From NCBI GenBank assembly GCA_018672315.1, contig CP076053.1:2839827-2903826 (forward strand): a stretch of 64,000 bases of DNA. Reading direction: 5' to 3'. Below the pieces are notes generated by a model. The model was not told the DNA's origin and did not search any database. It saw only the letters and a list, made by a program, of their open reading frames with translations. This document shows positions 1 to 8,700 of this stretch, in pieces. Numbering within the stretch: position 1 is the first letter of the stretch; each line of letters starts with the position of its first letter. The stretch is from Nocardioidaceae bacterium. Its GTDB lineage: Bacteria > Actinomycetota > Actinomycetes > Propionibacteriales > Nocardioidaceae. The position numbers were made by a program, and so were the translations under genes.

Positions 1-2253
1 GTCGGGATCGAGGCGCTCGGCCAGCAGCCCCGCCGGTCCGTAGCGGTAGGCCGTGCGGTCGCCCGCGGGGGAGACCGCCGCAGTGACACGGCCGAGGTCG
101 TCGCGCTCGAGGCGTGCCGTACGCCCCTCGGCGTCGGTCGTCGCGACCAGGTCGCCGTGCCCGTCGTGGGTGAAGGCCACGCGCACGCCGGTCGGGTCGA
201 CGACCTCGCGCAGGAGGCCGTCGCGCCAGGTGAAGGAGCTGATGCCGCCCTCGCCGTCGATGAGCCGAGCGGGGTGGCGCTCCGTGCGTCCTTCGGCGTC
301 GTCGTACTCCAACCGCGTGGCGCCGAGCTCCTCGGCCCCGCGCCTGACGGTCACGGAGATGAGTCGGTCGTGCTCGTCCCAGCCCCAGTGCAGGTCGGCC
401 CCCTCCGGGGTCTGCGCTCGCACCAGGCGGCCGCGGTCGTCGTACGCGCTGACGGTGACGGCACCGTCGCGCTCGGTGTGCATGACGGGGTTGCCGTGCC
501 GGTCGTACGCCGTGGACTGCCGGTGGTCGTGGGCGTCGACGACGCCGACGAGGCGGCCCTTGGAGTCCGCGATCCAGGTGTTGGACCGGGTGCCGTCGGC
601 GTCGGAGACGACCGTGACGCGGCCGTTGAGGTACGCGTACCGCGTCAGGCGTCCGTGGGGTGAGCGCTGCGTCGCGACCCGGCCGGCCTCGTCGTAGGTG
701 TTCTCCACCTCCACGACGCCGTCGGGGTCGGTGACCGCACGCAGCAGCCCTGCGTCGTCCCAGACGTACGTCCGGACCGCGCCTCCGGGCAGGGTGACCT
801 CGCGCAGCCGGCCTGCGTCGTCGTAGTCGTGGACGACGGTGCGGCCGTCGCTGCTGCGCGCGGCGACGATGCGGCTGCCGGTGCCCGGGATGTCGTCCCA
901 CTCGAGGTCCAGGTGGCGTCCACGGGCGTGCGTGAGGCGTACGAGCCGTGCCTCGCGACTGTGCTCCTGCCAGGTGGCGGTCACTGCGGCCCCGGGCCCT
1001 CGGGAGATCTCGACGAGGCGGCCGGCGCTGTCGAAGCGCCACCGTCCGCCGGCGTTGTCGCTCATGAGGTGACCGGTGCCCTCGGCGTCGAGCCAGTGGT
1101 TGCCGTCGGTGGCGCGACCCCACCCCTCGCCGGCGGAGGGGAAGTGGATCTCGCGGCCCTCGGGCAGGCGTACGCGGGCGACCTCGTCCTCGAGGGTGAG
1201 GCCTGCCTCGGCCCAGGTCGACCAGCCCGGCCCGAAGGCGCCGACGACGGCATCGGGGAGGACGACGGAGTTGTACGTGCGCTGCCACGCCAGGTCGCCG
1301 CATCCGCCGGTGAAGCCCAGGTCGATCTCGTGGTGGACGAAGTTGCCGGTCGCGGTGTTGACGGGGTCGTCGGCGTAGCCGGAGGTGGGTGGTTCACCGA
1401 TGGCGACGGCCGGCGGGATGTCGAGGTCCTCACGGCTGGCGTCGACACCCGCCCGGTTCAGCGCCTCGGCCAGGGCCGAGTCCGGGAGCGTGGAGACGTC
1501 CCCGGAGCTGCCGGCGGCCCGGAAGGCGACGCCGATGGCCGCGGCCCACCGGGCGTCGGCATGGTTGGCCTCGCCGAACTTCGAGAAGGCGAGGACGACG
1601 CCGTCGGCGTGGAGCGTCCCCCACTCGGAGCCGTCGTTGAAGGCGTCCAGGTCCGAGGCGACCGCCGAGCGCCGGCGATCGAGCGTGTCCGCGTCGGCGT
1701 GCGCGCGCGTCGAGAAGTCCTGCAGATCCTCGGGACGGGCGGAGGTCGTGCCGCCGCCCCACCCGCCGCCGGCAGCGCCCGGGGTGGGCGCCTCGCGGGG
1801 TGCTGCCGGAGGTTGAGGGACGGACTCGGGCATCGGTGGGTCGGGCGGCCCTGGCGGAGGCTGCTCGTGGTCGGAGAACGCGAGACCGAACGTGGCGTTG
1901 TGTGCGAGGCCCTTGAGGTCGCCGGAGAGGGACTCCTTCTCGCGGTACCACGCACGAGCCTCCTCGCGCCGCTGCTGCTCGGCCTCGGCCTTTCCCCGCA
2001 GGCCCTGCGCCTTGCCCGCCATGTCGCGCAGCGCTGCCGCGAGCTGGTCGGCGTCGCCGCGGGCGGTCGTCGCGTTCGACTGGAACAGCCGTGCGAAGGC
2101 ACCACGGAACTCGACGCAGGCCGTGGTGACCGACGATGCCCAGCGTTGCGCGTGGTCCTCGACGTCGCCGGCGACGCTGTTGCAGGTCGCGATCAGCGCA
2201 TCGGCTGCTTCGAAGTCGAACGGGACGTCGTGCTCGTTCCCACCCCAACCCAT
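1..2253 (-). CDS. Rhs/YD-repeat polymorphic toxin, 3' end cut by window edge
   Basis: The first 751 residues of an Rhs protein are visible; the frame runs off the window at base 1, so the toxin tip is not seen. The ATG at 2253 opens a helical N-terminal module (about residues 1-110) resembling WXG/LXG export domains, then a Pro/Gly-rich linker (about 125-175), a DUF6531-like entry (YADDPVNTATGNF near 290) and many YD repeats (for example YDEAGRV, YDDRGRL). It is the paralogue of the complete Rhs gene at 5737-11364 and shares the same order of parts. It follows an identical WXG100 gene, separated by a 13-bp hairpin. By analogy with the family it should be a contact- or secretion-delivered toxin, exported with its WXG100 partner by the type VII-like ATPase at 16083-20441. 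The toxic activity cannot be told from this window. Confidence 0.88.
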   Translation of the reverse strand, partial: MGWGGNEHDVPFDFEAADALIATCNSVAGDVEDHAQRWASSVTTACVEFRGAFARLFQSNATTARGDADQLAAALRDMAGKAQGLRGKAEAEQQRREEARAWYREKESLSGDLKGLAHNATFGLAFSDHEQPPPGPPDPPMPESVPQPPAAPREAPTPGAAGGGWGGGTTSARPEDLQDFSTRAHADADTLDRRRSAVASDLDAFNDGSEWGTLHADGVVLAFSKFGEANHADARWAAAIGVAFRAAGSSGDVSTLPDSALAEALNRAGVDASREDLDIPPAVAIGEPPTSGYADDPVNTATGNFVHHEIDLGFTGGCGDLAWQRTYNSVVLPDAVVGAFGPGWSTWAEAGLTLEDEVARVRLPEGREIHFPSAGEGWGRATDGNHWLDAEGTGHLMSDNAGGRWRFDSAGRLVEISRGPGAAVTATWQEHSREARLVRLTHARGRHLDLEWDDIPGTGSRIVAARSSDGRTVVHDYDDAGRLREVTLPGGAVRTYVWDDAGLLRAVTDPDGVVEVENTYDEAGRVATQRSPHGRLTRYAYLNGRVTVVSDADGTRSNTWIADSKGRLVGVVDAHDHRQSTAYDRHGNPVMHTERDGAVTVSAYDDRGRLVRAQTPEGADLHWGWDEHDRLISVTVRRGAEELGATRLEYDDAEGRTERHPARLIDGEGGISSFTWRDGLLREVVDPTGVRVAFTHDGHGDLVATTDAEGRTARLERDDLGRVTAAVSPAGDRTAYRYGPAGLLAERLDPD

Positions 2254-2280
2254 CGATCAGACCCCCAGGAGTAGCTCGGA

Positions 2281-2313
2281 GGTCGGTGTCCCGCGCGATG
2301 CGGGACACCGACC
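2281..2313 (-). terminator. Perfect 13-bp stem-loop between WXG100 and rhs
   Basis: GGTCGGTGTCCCG at 2281-2293 is the exact reverse complement of 2301-2313, with a 7-nt loop. It sits in the 72-bp gap between the WXG100 stop (2326) and the rhs ATG (2253), in the direction of transcription. No T-run follows. It could be a leaky terminator that lowers rhs expression relative to WXG100, or an mRNA-stabilising or processing hairpin. The paralogous gap at 11365-11437 has only a weak 6-bp stem. Confidence 0.6.
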
Positions 2314-2325
2314 ACGGATGTCAGG

Positions 2326-2607
2326 TCAGGAGCCGCCGCCGGCGGAGAAGATGTCGGTGCTGATGCGCTGGAGCTGGTCACGCAGCTGCTCGAGCTCTTC
2401 CTTGGCCTTGTCCAGGGCGGACTTGGTCTCGGGCCAGGTCGAGCCGCGGAACCGCTCGGCCAGGGGGCCGTCCCAGACGTTGGGGTCGCTCAAGGTTCGG
2501 CCCTGGGAGTCGAGCTGGGTGATCTGGTCGGTGAAGCCGCCGTTGATGATCGACTGCATCTGCTGGATGGCCTGCTTGGCCTGCTCGGTGGAGAGCACAC
2601 GGGACAT
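2326..2607 (-). CDS. WXG100 family protein (ESAT-6-like), copy A
   Basis: This 93-aa helical-hairpin protein carries a Trp-Asp-Gly (WXG) turn (NVWDGPLAERF, about residues 43-53), the hallmark of small type VII secretion substrates, which dimerise and accompany larger effectors. The protein is identical, residue for residue, to the one at 11438-11719; I see only two base differences, both silent. It lies directly upstream of an Rhs gene, as its twin does, so it is probably the secretion partner or chaperone of that toxin. It ends in Gly-Gly-Gly-Ser; I see no C-terminal YxxxD/E export motif in it. Confidence 0.9.
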   Translation of the reverse strand: MSRVLSTEQAKQAIQQMQSIINGGFTDQITQLDSQGRTLSDPNVWDGPLAERFRGSTWPETKSALDKAKEELEQLRDQLQRISTDIFSAGGGS

Positions 2608-2620
2608 GTCGGATTCCGCC
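2326..2620 (-). repeat. 295-bp near-identical direct repeat, copy A
   Basis: Bases 2326-2620 match 11438-11732 with two differences visible by eye (in the TGGTCACGC/TGGTCGCGC stretch and in AAGGTTCGG/AAGGTGCGG). Identity starts abruptly at the WXG100 stop codon and ends 13 bp upstream of its ATG. Both copies have the same orientation and lie about 9.1 kb apart, bracketing the complete rhs-immunity module. Confidence 0.9.
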
Positions 2621-2682
2621 TTCCGCGCCTGATCGGGGGCGCTTGGTGTGTCGGGCCAGACCGGTCGGTGCGGCCGGTCGAG

Positions 2683-2704
2683 CGGCAGCGTACTGACGGA
2701 ATCG
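2683..2704 (-). promoter_or_regulatory. Candidate promoter element of WXG100 copy A
   Basis: A 22-bp block here matches 16 of 22 positions of 11797-11818, although the surrounding upstream DNA has diverged. Read on the minus strand it contains CGATTCC followed by a -10-like TACGCT (2687-2692). I find no good -35 hexamer. The position, about 80 bp before the WXG100 ATG, suits a promoter or a shared regulator site. Confidence 0.4.
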
Positions 2705-2812
2705 GTTTCTGCGCAGGTCCCGGCGTGAACTCCTCTCGACTCCCGGGCGAGTCGTCGTGAAAGGTCCGGAACATTCCTGACTCTCGGGACCTCGTCGCGC
2801 TATCGGGCTGCC

Positions 2813-4321
2813 TCAGCGTGCCCGTAGCCGTCGGGCCGCCGCGATCACTGCGGACCCGAGGCCGTCCTCGTCGGTCCGTGGCCAGGAGTCGCCGACGAGG
2901 TACGCCGCCTGATCCATGTGATGCCGTGCTGCGTCGGTCGAGCCGGTCGCCAGCAGGTTGGCGGCGGCGGTGACGTGACGCAGCACCGGGTCGAGCTGGG
3001 CGTCCTCGAGCCGCTCCCAGGGGCGTCGTGCTCGCTCGACGAACAGCCGCTCGGCAAGGGGAGCCAGCGAGGCATCTGCGTCGGGCCCCACGAGCCGGGG
3101 CGAGAGGAGAGCCGGGATCCTCTGCACGGTGAAGTCCGCGCCGGAGCCGGACGGCTGATGGGACGCCGGCAGCTCGCCGGACACGAAGAAGAGCATGCGC
3201 AGGATGCCCTCGCCGTCGTGTCCGGCCGGGTCGCATCCGGCCGCGAGCACCTCGCCCCACTCGAACCCTGCCGTCTCGACGCAGAAGCGCAGCACCGAGG
3301 CGACCAGCAGCCGCTCGCGGCCGTCGATGTCGGACCCGAGGGTCCACGCGAGCGCGTACGTCGCGTCGGCCGCCAGCTCCTCGGGCCGGTCGTGCTGGTC
3401 GGCGACCGCGCGGACGACGGCCGGAGCCGTACGCTCCACCCAGTCGAGCACCTGCTCGGCCTGCTCGCGTCGCAGACGGGCGTAGTCGCGGGGAAGATGC
3501 GCTCGATCGAGGCGCGCACGGCGCAGCCAGGGCCCCAGATGCACGGTGTCGGAGCCGCGTCCCAGGTCGTCGAGACGACGAGCCAGCGGGCTCGGAGAGA
3601 GCGACGGCCACGGTCCGCCGGCCCCCTCACTGTCGCGAACGCTGTCGGGTGGGCTCGCGTGGGGAGCTGTCGAGTCCTGCGCCGTTCTGGCGAGCCGCTC
3701 CTCGGGTGTCGGAGGTAGCCGCAGCCGGCGGCGCCGCTCACGGCCCACACGTGCCTCACGCTCTCGGATCCGGCGGCGTGTGCGCCGCATGCGAGCCAGC
3801 TCCTCGATCACGGCGTCGAGCGCGGCGTTCACCTCATCGTCTGCCCCGTGGAGAGCCGCGTCGCGCCGCTGCTCGATCATCTCGATCTCGCTGACCGCCT
3901 GTTCCGTCTGGCGCGCCCGCAGCAGGTGGGCGGCGCGAGCCGCCGACGAGCCGATCTCGGCGAGGTGGCCCACCTGTCCGTCGTGGCCTGGCCGCTGCTG
4001 CGCCAACTGGCCCAGCTGCTCCAGGCGTCGCACCATCCGACGATGCCGTCGGCCGACCCACGCGGCGATCGCGAGCGCGCCGAGCAGGAGCACGACGACT
4101 TCGCCGAGGAGCGCGTACACCCGGCCGTTGGACTGCGTGATCGCCATTCCCGGATCGCGGACGACGAGAACAAGGCCGACAACAGCGCCGATGCCGAGGA
4201 GAGCCAGCAGTGGATACCTGATCGAGGGCGGCAGCACGTTCACCGGCCGCGTACGCCGCTCCTCACGCCACTGCTGCCACCGCCACCACTGCTGCCGCGC
4301 GGCGCCCAGGAGGCGCTTCAC
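2813..4321 (-). CDS. Membrane-anchored protein of unknown function
   Basis: This is a 502-aa protein with a basic N-terminus, two membrane segments (about residues 36-54 and 68-90), a charged helical, Arg/Glu-rich stretch (about 95-200) suggesting a coiled coil, a Pro/Ser linker (about 205-245) and a C-terminal region of about 250 residues that looks globular and helical. I do not recognise the family. It is the last gene of the minus-strand series that begins with WXG100 copy B, 46 bp after the preceding gene, and it precedes copy A. That position suggests a link to toxin delivery or immunity, but nothing in the sequence proves it. GTG start at 4321. Confidence 0.7.
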   Translation of the reverse strand: MKRLLGAARQQWWRWQQWREERRTRPVNVLPPSIRYPLLALLGIGAVVGLVLVVRDPGMAITQSNGRVYALLGEVVVLLLGALAIAAWVGRRHRRMVRRLEQLGQLAQQRPGHDGQVGHLAEIGSSAARAAHLLRARQTEQAVSEIEMIEQRRDAALHGADDEVNAALDAVIEELARMRRTRRRIREREARVGRERRRRLRLPPTPEERLARTAQDSTAPHASPPDSVRDSEGAGGPWPSLSPSPLARRLDDLGRGSDTVHLGPWLRRARLDRAHLPRDYARLRREQAEQVLDWVERTAPAVVRAVADQHDRPEELAADATYALAWTLGSDIDGRERLLVASVLRFCVETAGFEWGEVLAAGCDPAGHDGEGILRMLFFVSGELPASHQPSGSGADFTVQRIPALLSPRLVGPDADASLAPLAERLFVERARRPWERLEDAQLDPVLRHVTAAANLLATGSTDAARHHMDQAAYLVGDSWPRTDEDGLGSAVIAAARRLRAR

Positions 4322-4367
4322 GGCGTCATCACGACGTCAGGATAGGTCGATCGTCGCTCGAGGTCGC

Positions 4368-5228
4368 TCAGGACGCGGTCGTCCCACAGACGGGGAGAAG
4401 GTCGCGCGAGGCGTCGACCGAGGCGGGGAGGTCGCGTTCGCGCTCGACGAGGTCGATGTCCAGCGTCTTTGTCATGCGGCAGTACCAGCCTCCCGGGGAG
4501 TTCAGGAAGCCGTCATCCGCGAGCGAGTTGCCGTGGGCGACCAGGAGCTCCACGACGGGCACGAGCGAGGCATACGCCGGCGACCGGTGAGACGGACGCC
4601 CGTCGCCACGTGCGAGGTCTCGGTCGCCGGGCAGCAGCGACTCCCACGCGCCGACACCGCCATCCCACGCCGGGTCTGCCGCCGCGAGCACAGCGTGCGT
4701 GTCGGCCACGCCCCAGTAGGGCTCCAGCAGCTCCCGTGGATCGTCGGTCTCACTGCTCCACAACGCTCGGCCCGAACCGACCGGTGTGTACGCCACCTCG
4801 TAGCGGGGCCTCGCGCGGAGCAGTCGTCGTCCGTCGGGCAGGCGCCGCACGCGGAGCCGAGGCGACCCGTCGTCGTGCGCGCCGGTCAGGGGAGACGGGT
4901 CCGTCGTTTCTCCAGCCTCGCCGTGGCTTCGGTGTCGCTCGGGGAGCGCATCGCCGGGGAAGAGCGTCGCCCAGCCGTCGCGGACACTGCGCCATCGCTC
5001 GTCGGCCGCCCGGATGACGGTCGGACCTTCGTCCCGTCCGATGTGACGTTCGATGATCGACAGAGGCCGGCGCGTACGCAGGACCTGGCCGGGATCGACA
5101 GCGCCCACCGGAATCACGGACACCTCGTACGAGGGCCGCTGCAACAGGCGGCCCGCGCTCGTGCGGCGGACACGAACGACCGGCAAGCCCACCTCGTGCG
5201 CGGAAGGCATGCGGTGCGAGTGACTCAC
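4368..5228 (-). CDS. Unknown protein with an internal duplication
   Basis: This 286-aa protein is read from the GTG at 5228, which overlaps the upstream stop by 4 bp (GTGA); a longer frame opens at 5369 but would run through the upstream gene. Residues about 19-96 and 126-203 are repeats of each other: both run R-V-R-R, a Gly-Arg-Leu-Leu turn, YEV...PVG, an AAD...W segment, then a Trp followed by LFPGD or LLPGD. The last 75 residues form a separate segment. I do not recognise the family. It sits downstream of the Rhs toxin and could be an additional immunity factor or a decayed effector domain; both are guesses. Confidence 0.7.
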   Translation of the reverse strand: MSHSHRMPSAHEVGLPVVRVRRTSAGRLLQRPSYEVSVIPVGAVDPGQVLRTRRPLSIIERHIGRDEGPTVIRAADERWRSVRDGWATLFPGDALPERHRSHGEAGETTDPSPLTGAHDDGSPRLRVRRLPDGRRLLRARPRYEVAYTPVGSGRALWSSETDDPRELLEPYWGVADTHAVLAAADPAWDGGVGAWESLLPGDRDLARGDGRPSHRSPAYASLVPVVELLVAHGNSLADDGFLNSPGGWYCRMTKTLDIDLVERERDLPASVDASRDLLPVCGTTAS

Positions 5229-5446
5229 ATGCGTCGTGAACGGCGATCGCGAAGGACAGCGACCAGCGGTGCGACGACGGAGGCCGTGACGCCGGTGATG
5301 ACCGGCACCTGCCAGGCCGTGCCGGTGACGCCGTCCTGGAGAAGGAAGACCGCGCCGGCGACCAGCCATCCTGCCGCGAGGGCGATCAGGAGATAACGCA
5401 GGGGGCGGGGTAGCGCAGCGGGAGCCTCAGGCATGGCGCGCGTCAT
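5225..5446 (-). CDS. Small two-helix membrane protein
   Basis: This is a 73-aa protein with two hydrophobic segments (about residues 17-37 and 44-64) and a basic C-terminus (RDRRSRRM). It overlaps the preceding 101-aa gene by 20 bp and the next gene by 4 bp, so all three are probably translated together. A second in-frame ATG at 5434 is an alternative start. Function unknown; small membrane proteins next to toxins are often immunity factors, but that is inference. Confidence 0.65.
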   Translation of the reverse strand: MTRAMPEAPAALPRPLRYLLIALAAGWLVAGAVFLLQDGVTGTAWQVPVITGVTASVVAPLVAVLRDRRSRRM

Positions 5447-5732
5447 CGTCGGGGCCCGAGGCCGAAGGATCCGTCAACTCGATGATCCTCTCCGCCAGGT
5501 CGTGCAGCTCATTGCGGATCCTTCGCGCGTGGTCTCGGTCCTCGACGTCGGGCCAGAGGTCGAGCAGACCGCCCATGCCGTGGACGATTCCTCGTATCTC
5601 GTTCGCTGCCGGGGCAGCCTTCGCGGGGTCTTCGAGCCGCTCGCGACGCTCCGCCAGCCAATCAGCACGCCGTTGTTCGTGAGCCTCGCGCAAGAGGCGC
5701 TCCACGCGTTCGGTCACTGCGTACAGATTCAT
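5427..5732 (-). CDS. Candidate immunity protein for the Rhs toxin
   Basis: This is a 101-aa, acidic, largely helical protein starting 4 bp after the rhs stop codon; the GAGGTGA of the rhs end serves as its ribosome binding site (ATG at 5732). In Rhs and other polymorphic toxin loci the small gene immediately after the toxin tip is normally the cognate immunity gene. Its centre (GIVHGMGGLLDL) reminds me of DUF6966-like small proteins found next to toxins, but this is memory-based and weak. Like the toxin tip it looks less GC-rich than the rhs core, as expected for a tip and immunity gene acquired together. Confidence 0.7.
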   Translation of the reverse strand: MNLYAVTERVERLLREAHEQRRADWLAERRERLEDPAKAAPAANEIRGIVHGMGGLLDLWPDVEDRDHARRIRNELHDLAERIIELTDPSASGPDDDARHA

Positions 5733-5736
5733 CAGG

Positions 5737-8700
5737 TCACCTCAACGGCTTGGCGCCGGTCTGCTGCAAGATCGACGATGGGTCGACGTCCCGGGGAATC
5801 AATGCCTGGTAACCCTCGCCGCCTGCGACGCTGCCGTAGTACATGTCCTGCCCCTCGGTCAGAACGTACCGTCGTTGCACCTCGATCGGGTTGTCCCACA
5901 TCGCGATGTTGTACGCCTGTTCGGCCTCGATGTGGTTGTCGGCTGACTCGAGTCCGAGGAAGGAGCCAGGCTTCGAGTCCGCCCAACCCTCTGCGCGGTA
6001 GAACTCCGTGCCCGCCGGGAAGTGACGGACCTCGTAACTGCCTCCGCGGAACGAGTCCCGGATGGTGCCCTCGAGGTCCGGTAGTCGTGGTTGCGGCGCC
6101 ACCTCATCCAGCGTCCGGCCTGCACTGCTGGCAGTCGACGCGCCACCACTGAGTTGATGACCGACACCGCCGAGAGCTGAACCCGATCCGGCGCCGACGA
6201 GGCTGTTCGTCGCCGTGGCGCGGAGCAGTCCTCCTGCCGTGTGGGGGCCGGGACCGGTGGCGTAGCCGTACGCACCGCTCACGGCGCCACTCGTACCTCC
6301 GGAGATCGCTCCACCGACCACGGCGCGGCCCAGCGCCGACTGGACGCCCATGCGTGCTGCTGCACCCACGCCTCCCCAGGCGCCGAAGGCACCAGAGATG
6401 GCGACCTGACCCCAGTTCACGTCGCCGGTGGTGGCTTTCTGGATGATGGTGTCGGCGCCGGCGGCCATGAGCATGGCTCCCGCGGGTCCGCCGACGCCCG
6501 TGAACATCAGCGCCCCGCCGGCGATGACCATGGCGCCGCCGGCGACGTACTCCCAGTTGTTCTTCGCCCATTCGCCGGCGGCGTGGAAGGCGCCCTGGCG
6601 GTCGGCGAGGTAGGACTGCAGGTCGGCGTCGGTGAGGGGGGAGAGGCCGGTGGGGTCGGTGGCGTGCAGGGGGTCGTTGCCGGCGTAGGAGTAGGGGTTG
6701 CCTGCCCAGGGTGCGCCGGGGGTGGGGTCGAGGGGATCGACGGTGAGGAATCCGCGGGTGGCGGGGTCGTAGGCGCGGGCGCCCATCCATTCCAGGCCTG
6801 CGAGGTGCAGGACACCGGTGGCGGAGACACCGAGTCCCTCCGGGCCGCCGGTGATGGTCTCGACCGACCAGGGGTCGGCCGGGTCGGTCTCGCGGGCGGT
6901 GCGCCACCCAGGCGTACGCCACTGGTCGCCGACGCCAGTGAGGGGTCCGGCGCCGACGACGGGGTCGGACCCGACGAGCAGCGGGTCGAGGCCGCCGGCG
7001 GCGGTGTCCCACCAGATCTGGGCGGTGGAGACCCGGGCGAGCTCGCCGAGGGCGTCGACGAGAAGCTCTTCCGCGGACGTCTCGGTCTCGGTGGTGGCGA
7101 GCCACCCGGTGGGCGACCACGTGTACCGCACGGTCTGCTGGTCCGTGGACGTCGCGATCCGGCGACCGGCGGCGTCGTACGCGTGCTCGGTGCGCTGCTC
7201 GCCGCCGGGGGCCTGCGCGGTGGAGGTGAGCAGCTGACCGGCCTCGTCGTAGCGGTAGCTGATCTCGCTCACCGTCTCGGCGCGTACGACGCGCTCGCCG
7301 ACAAGCCGCCCGGCGGCGTCGTAGCGCCACCGGCGTGTGGTGCCGTCGTCGCTGACCGTGCCGAGCAGCTGCGAGGCGCTGTCGTGGGCGTAGGTGGTCG
7401 TGCGTCCGTCGCGGGTCACCCGCGTGAGACGGCCCTGGTCGTCACGTGCGACGCGTACCGAGCTCGACGCCTCACCCGCCTGCACCTCGGTCGCGGTCAG
7501 CCACCCGTCGGCGTAGGTGAACGTCTGTCGCAGCGGTCGCCCGTCTCCGTCGGCGCGGACCTCGACCGGACGACCAGCCACGTCGCGGGAGATCGTGGCT
7601 CGGCCGAGCAAGGGGTGTCCGACGCCGACGACGCGACCAGCGGCGTCCCGGTCGTACGTCGTGGTCACCGCGCCGTCCGCGCCGTCCTGAGCAGCTGGGA
7701 CGGTCACGCTGCGGCGGTGGCCGTCGGCGTCATAGGTCCAGCTGATCTCGCCCGTGGCCTCGCCAGGGGCGTCGACGAGCGCGACGCGGGCGCGGCGCAC
7801 GAGGTGCCCGCGCCGGTCGTACGCGAGCTCGTGCCGTCGCTGAGCCTCCTCGGCGAGCCGCCCGCCGAGGGCGTGGTGGTCGAGCACGGTCGTGGTGCGC
7901 GAGCGGGCGTCGTAGGCCCACCGCGAGGCGGTGCGGCCGTCGACGGCGACCTCGGTGAGCCGACCTGCCTCGTCGCGGGCCCACGTCGTCGTGGAGCCGC
8001 CGGCGTCGGTCTGCCATGCCTGTCGGCCGACCGCGTCGTACCCCGCGCGTGTGGTGCGACCCAGCGGGTCGGTCTCGGCGATGCAGCGGTTCAGGCCGTC
8101 GAACTCGCGCGACGTGACGTGCCCGAGGGGATCGATGATGCGGACGGCGCGACCGTTCGCGTCGTACTCCCAGCGGGTGACGCCGCCCAGAGCGTTGGTC
8201 ACAGCAACCAGCTGACCCGCGGCGTCGTAGGCGAACGCGCGGCGTCCGTGCCAGGGGTCCCGTGTCGCGGTGACGCGACCGGCGGCGTCGTAGCGCCACG
8301 TCTGTGTGCCGCGGCCGGGCACGCGACGGCGTACGAGCCGACCGCAGGCGTCGTAGGTCATGTCGGCGATCTCGCCGGCGGGACCGGTGAGGGTGACCAG
8401 GCGTCCGTCGACGTCGTAGCCCCGCGTGGTCGTCGCCCCGGTCGGGTCGGTCGTGGTGGCCAGACGTCCGCAGGCGTCGTAGGAGTACCGGGTGACGGCG
8501 CCGCCGGGGGAGCTCACCTCGACGGGGCGACCCGACGCGTCCCGCACGATGCGGGTCAGTCCGCCCTCGGGGTCGACGACCTCGACGACGCGACCGCACC
8601 GGTCGTGGGTCAGCACCGAGCCGGACCCGTCGGGACCGACCGCACCCAGTGCTCGTCCGAGCGCGTCCGAACGGGAGGTCAGCACGTCGCCGGTCGGGCT

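Noticed and set aside
829-2274. A 481-residue plus-strand frame over the first rhs gene
   Set aside because: Same cause: antisense of the rhs frame, which is uninterrupted from 2253 to the window edge.
5760-6085. Calling the Rhs tip a TNT NAD glycohydrolase or ADP-ribosyltransferase
   Set aside because: Only scattered motifs fit; the full set of active-site residues cannot be placed, so the type is left open.
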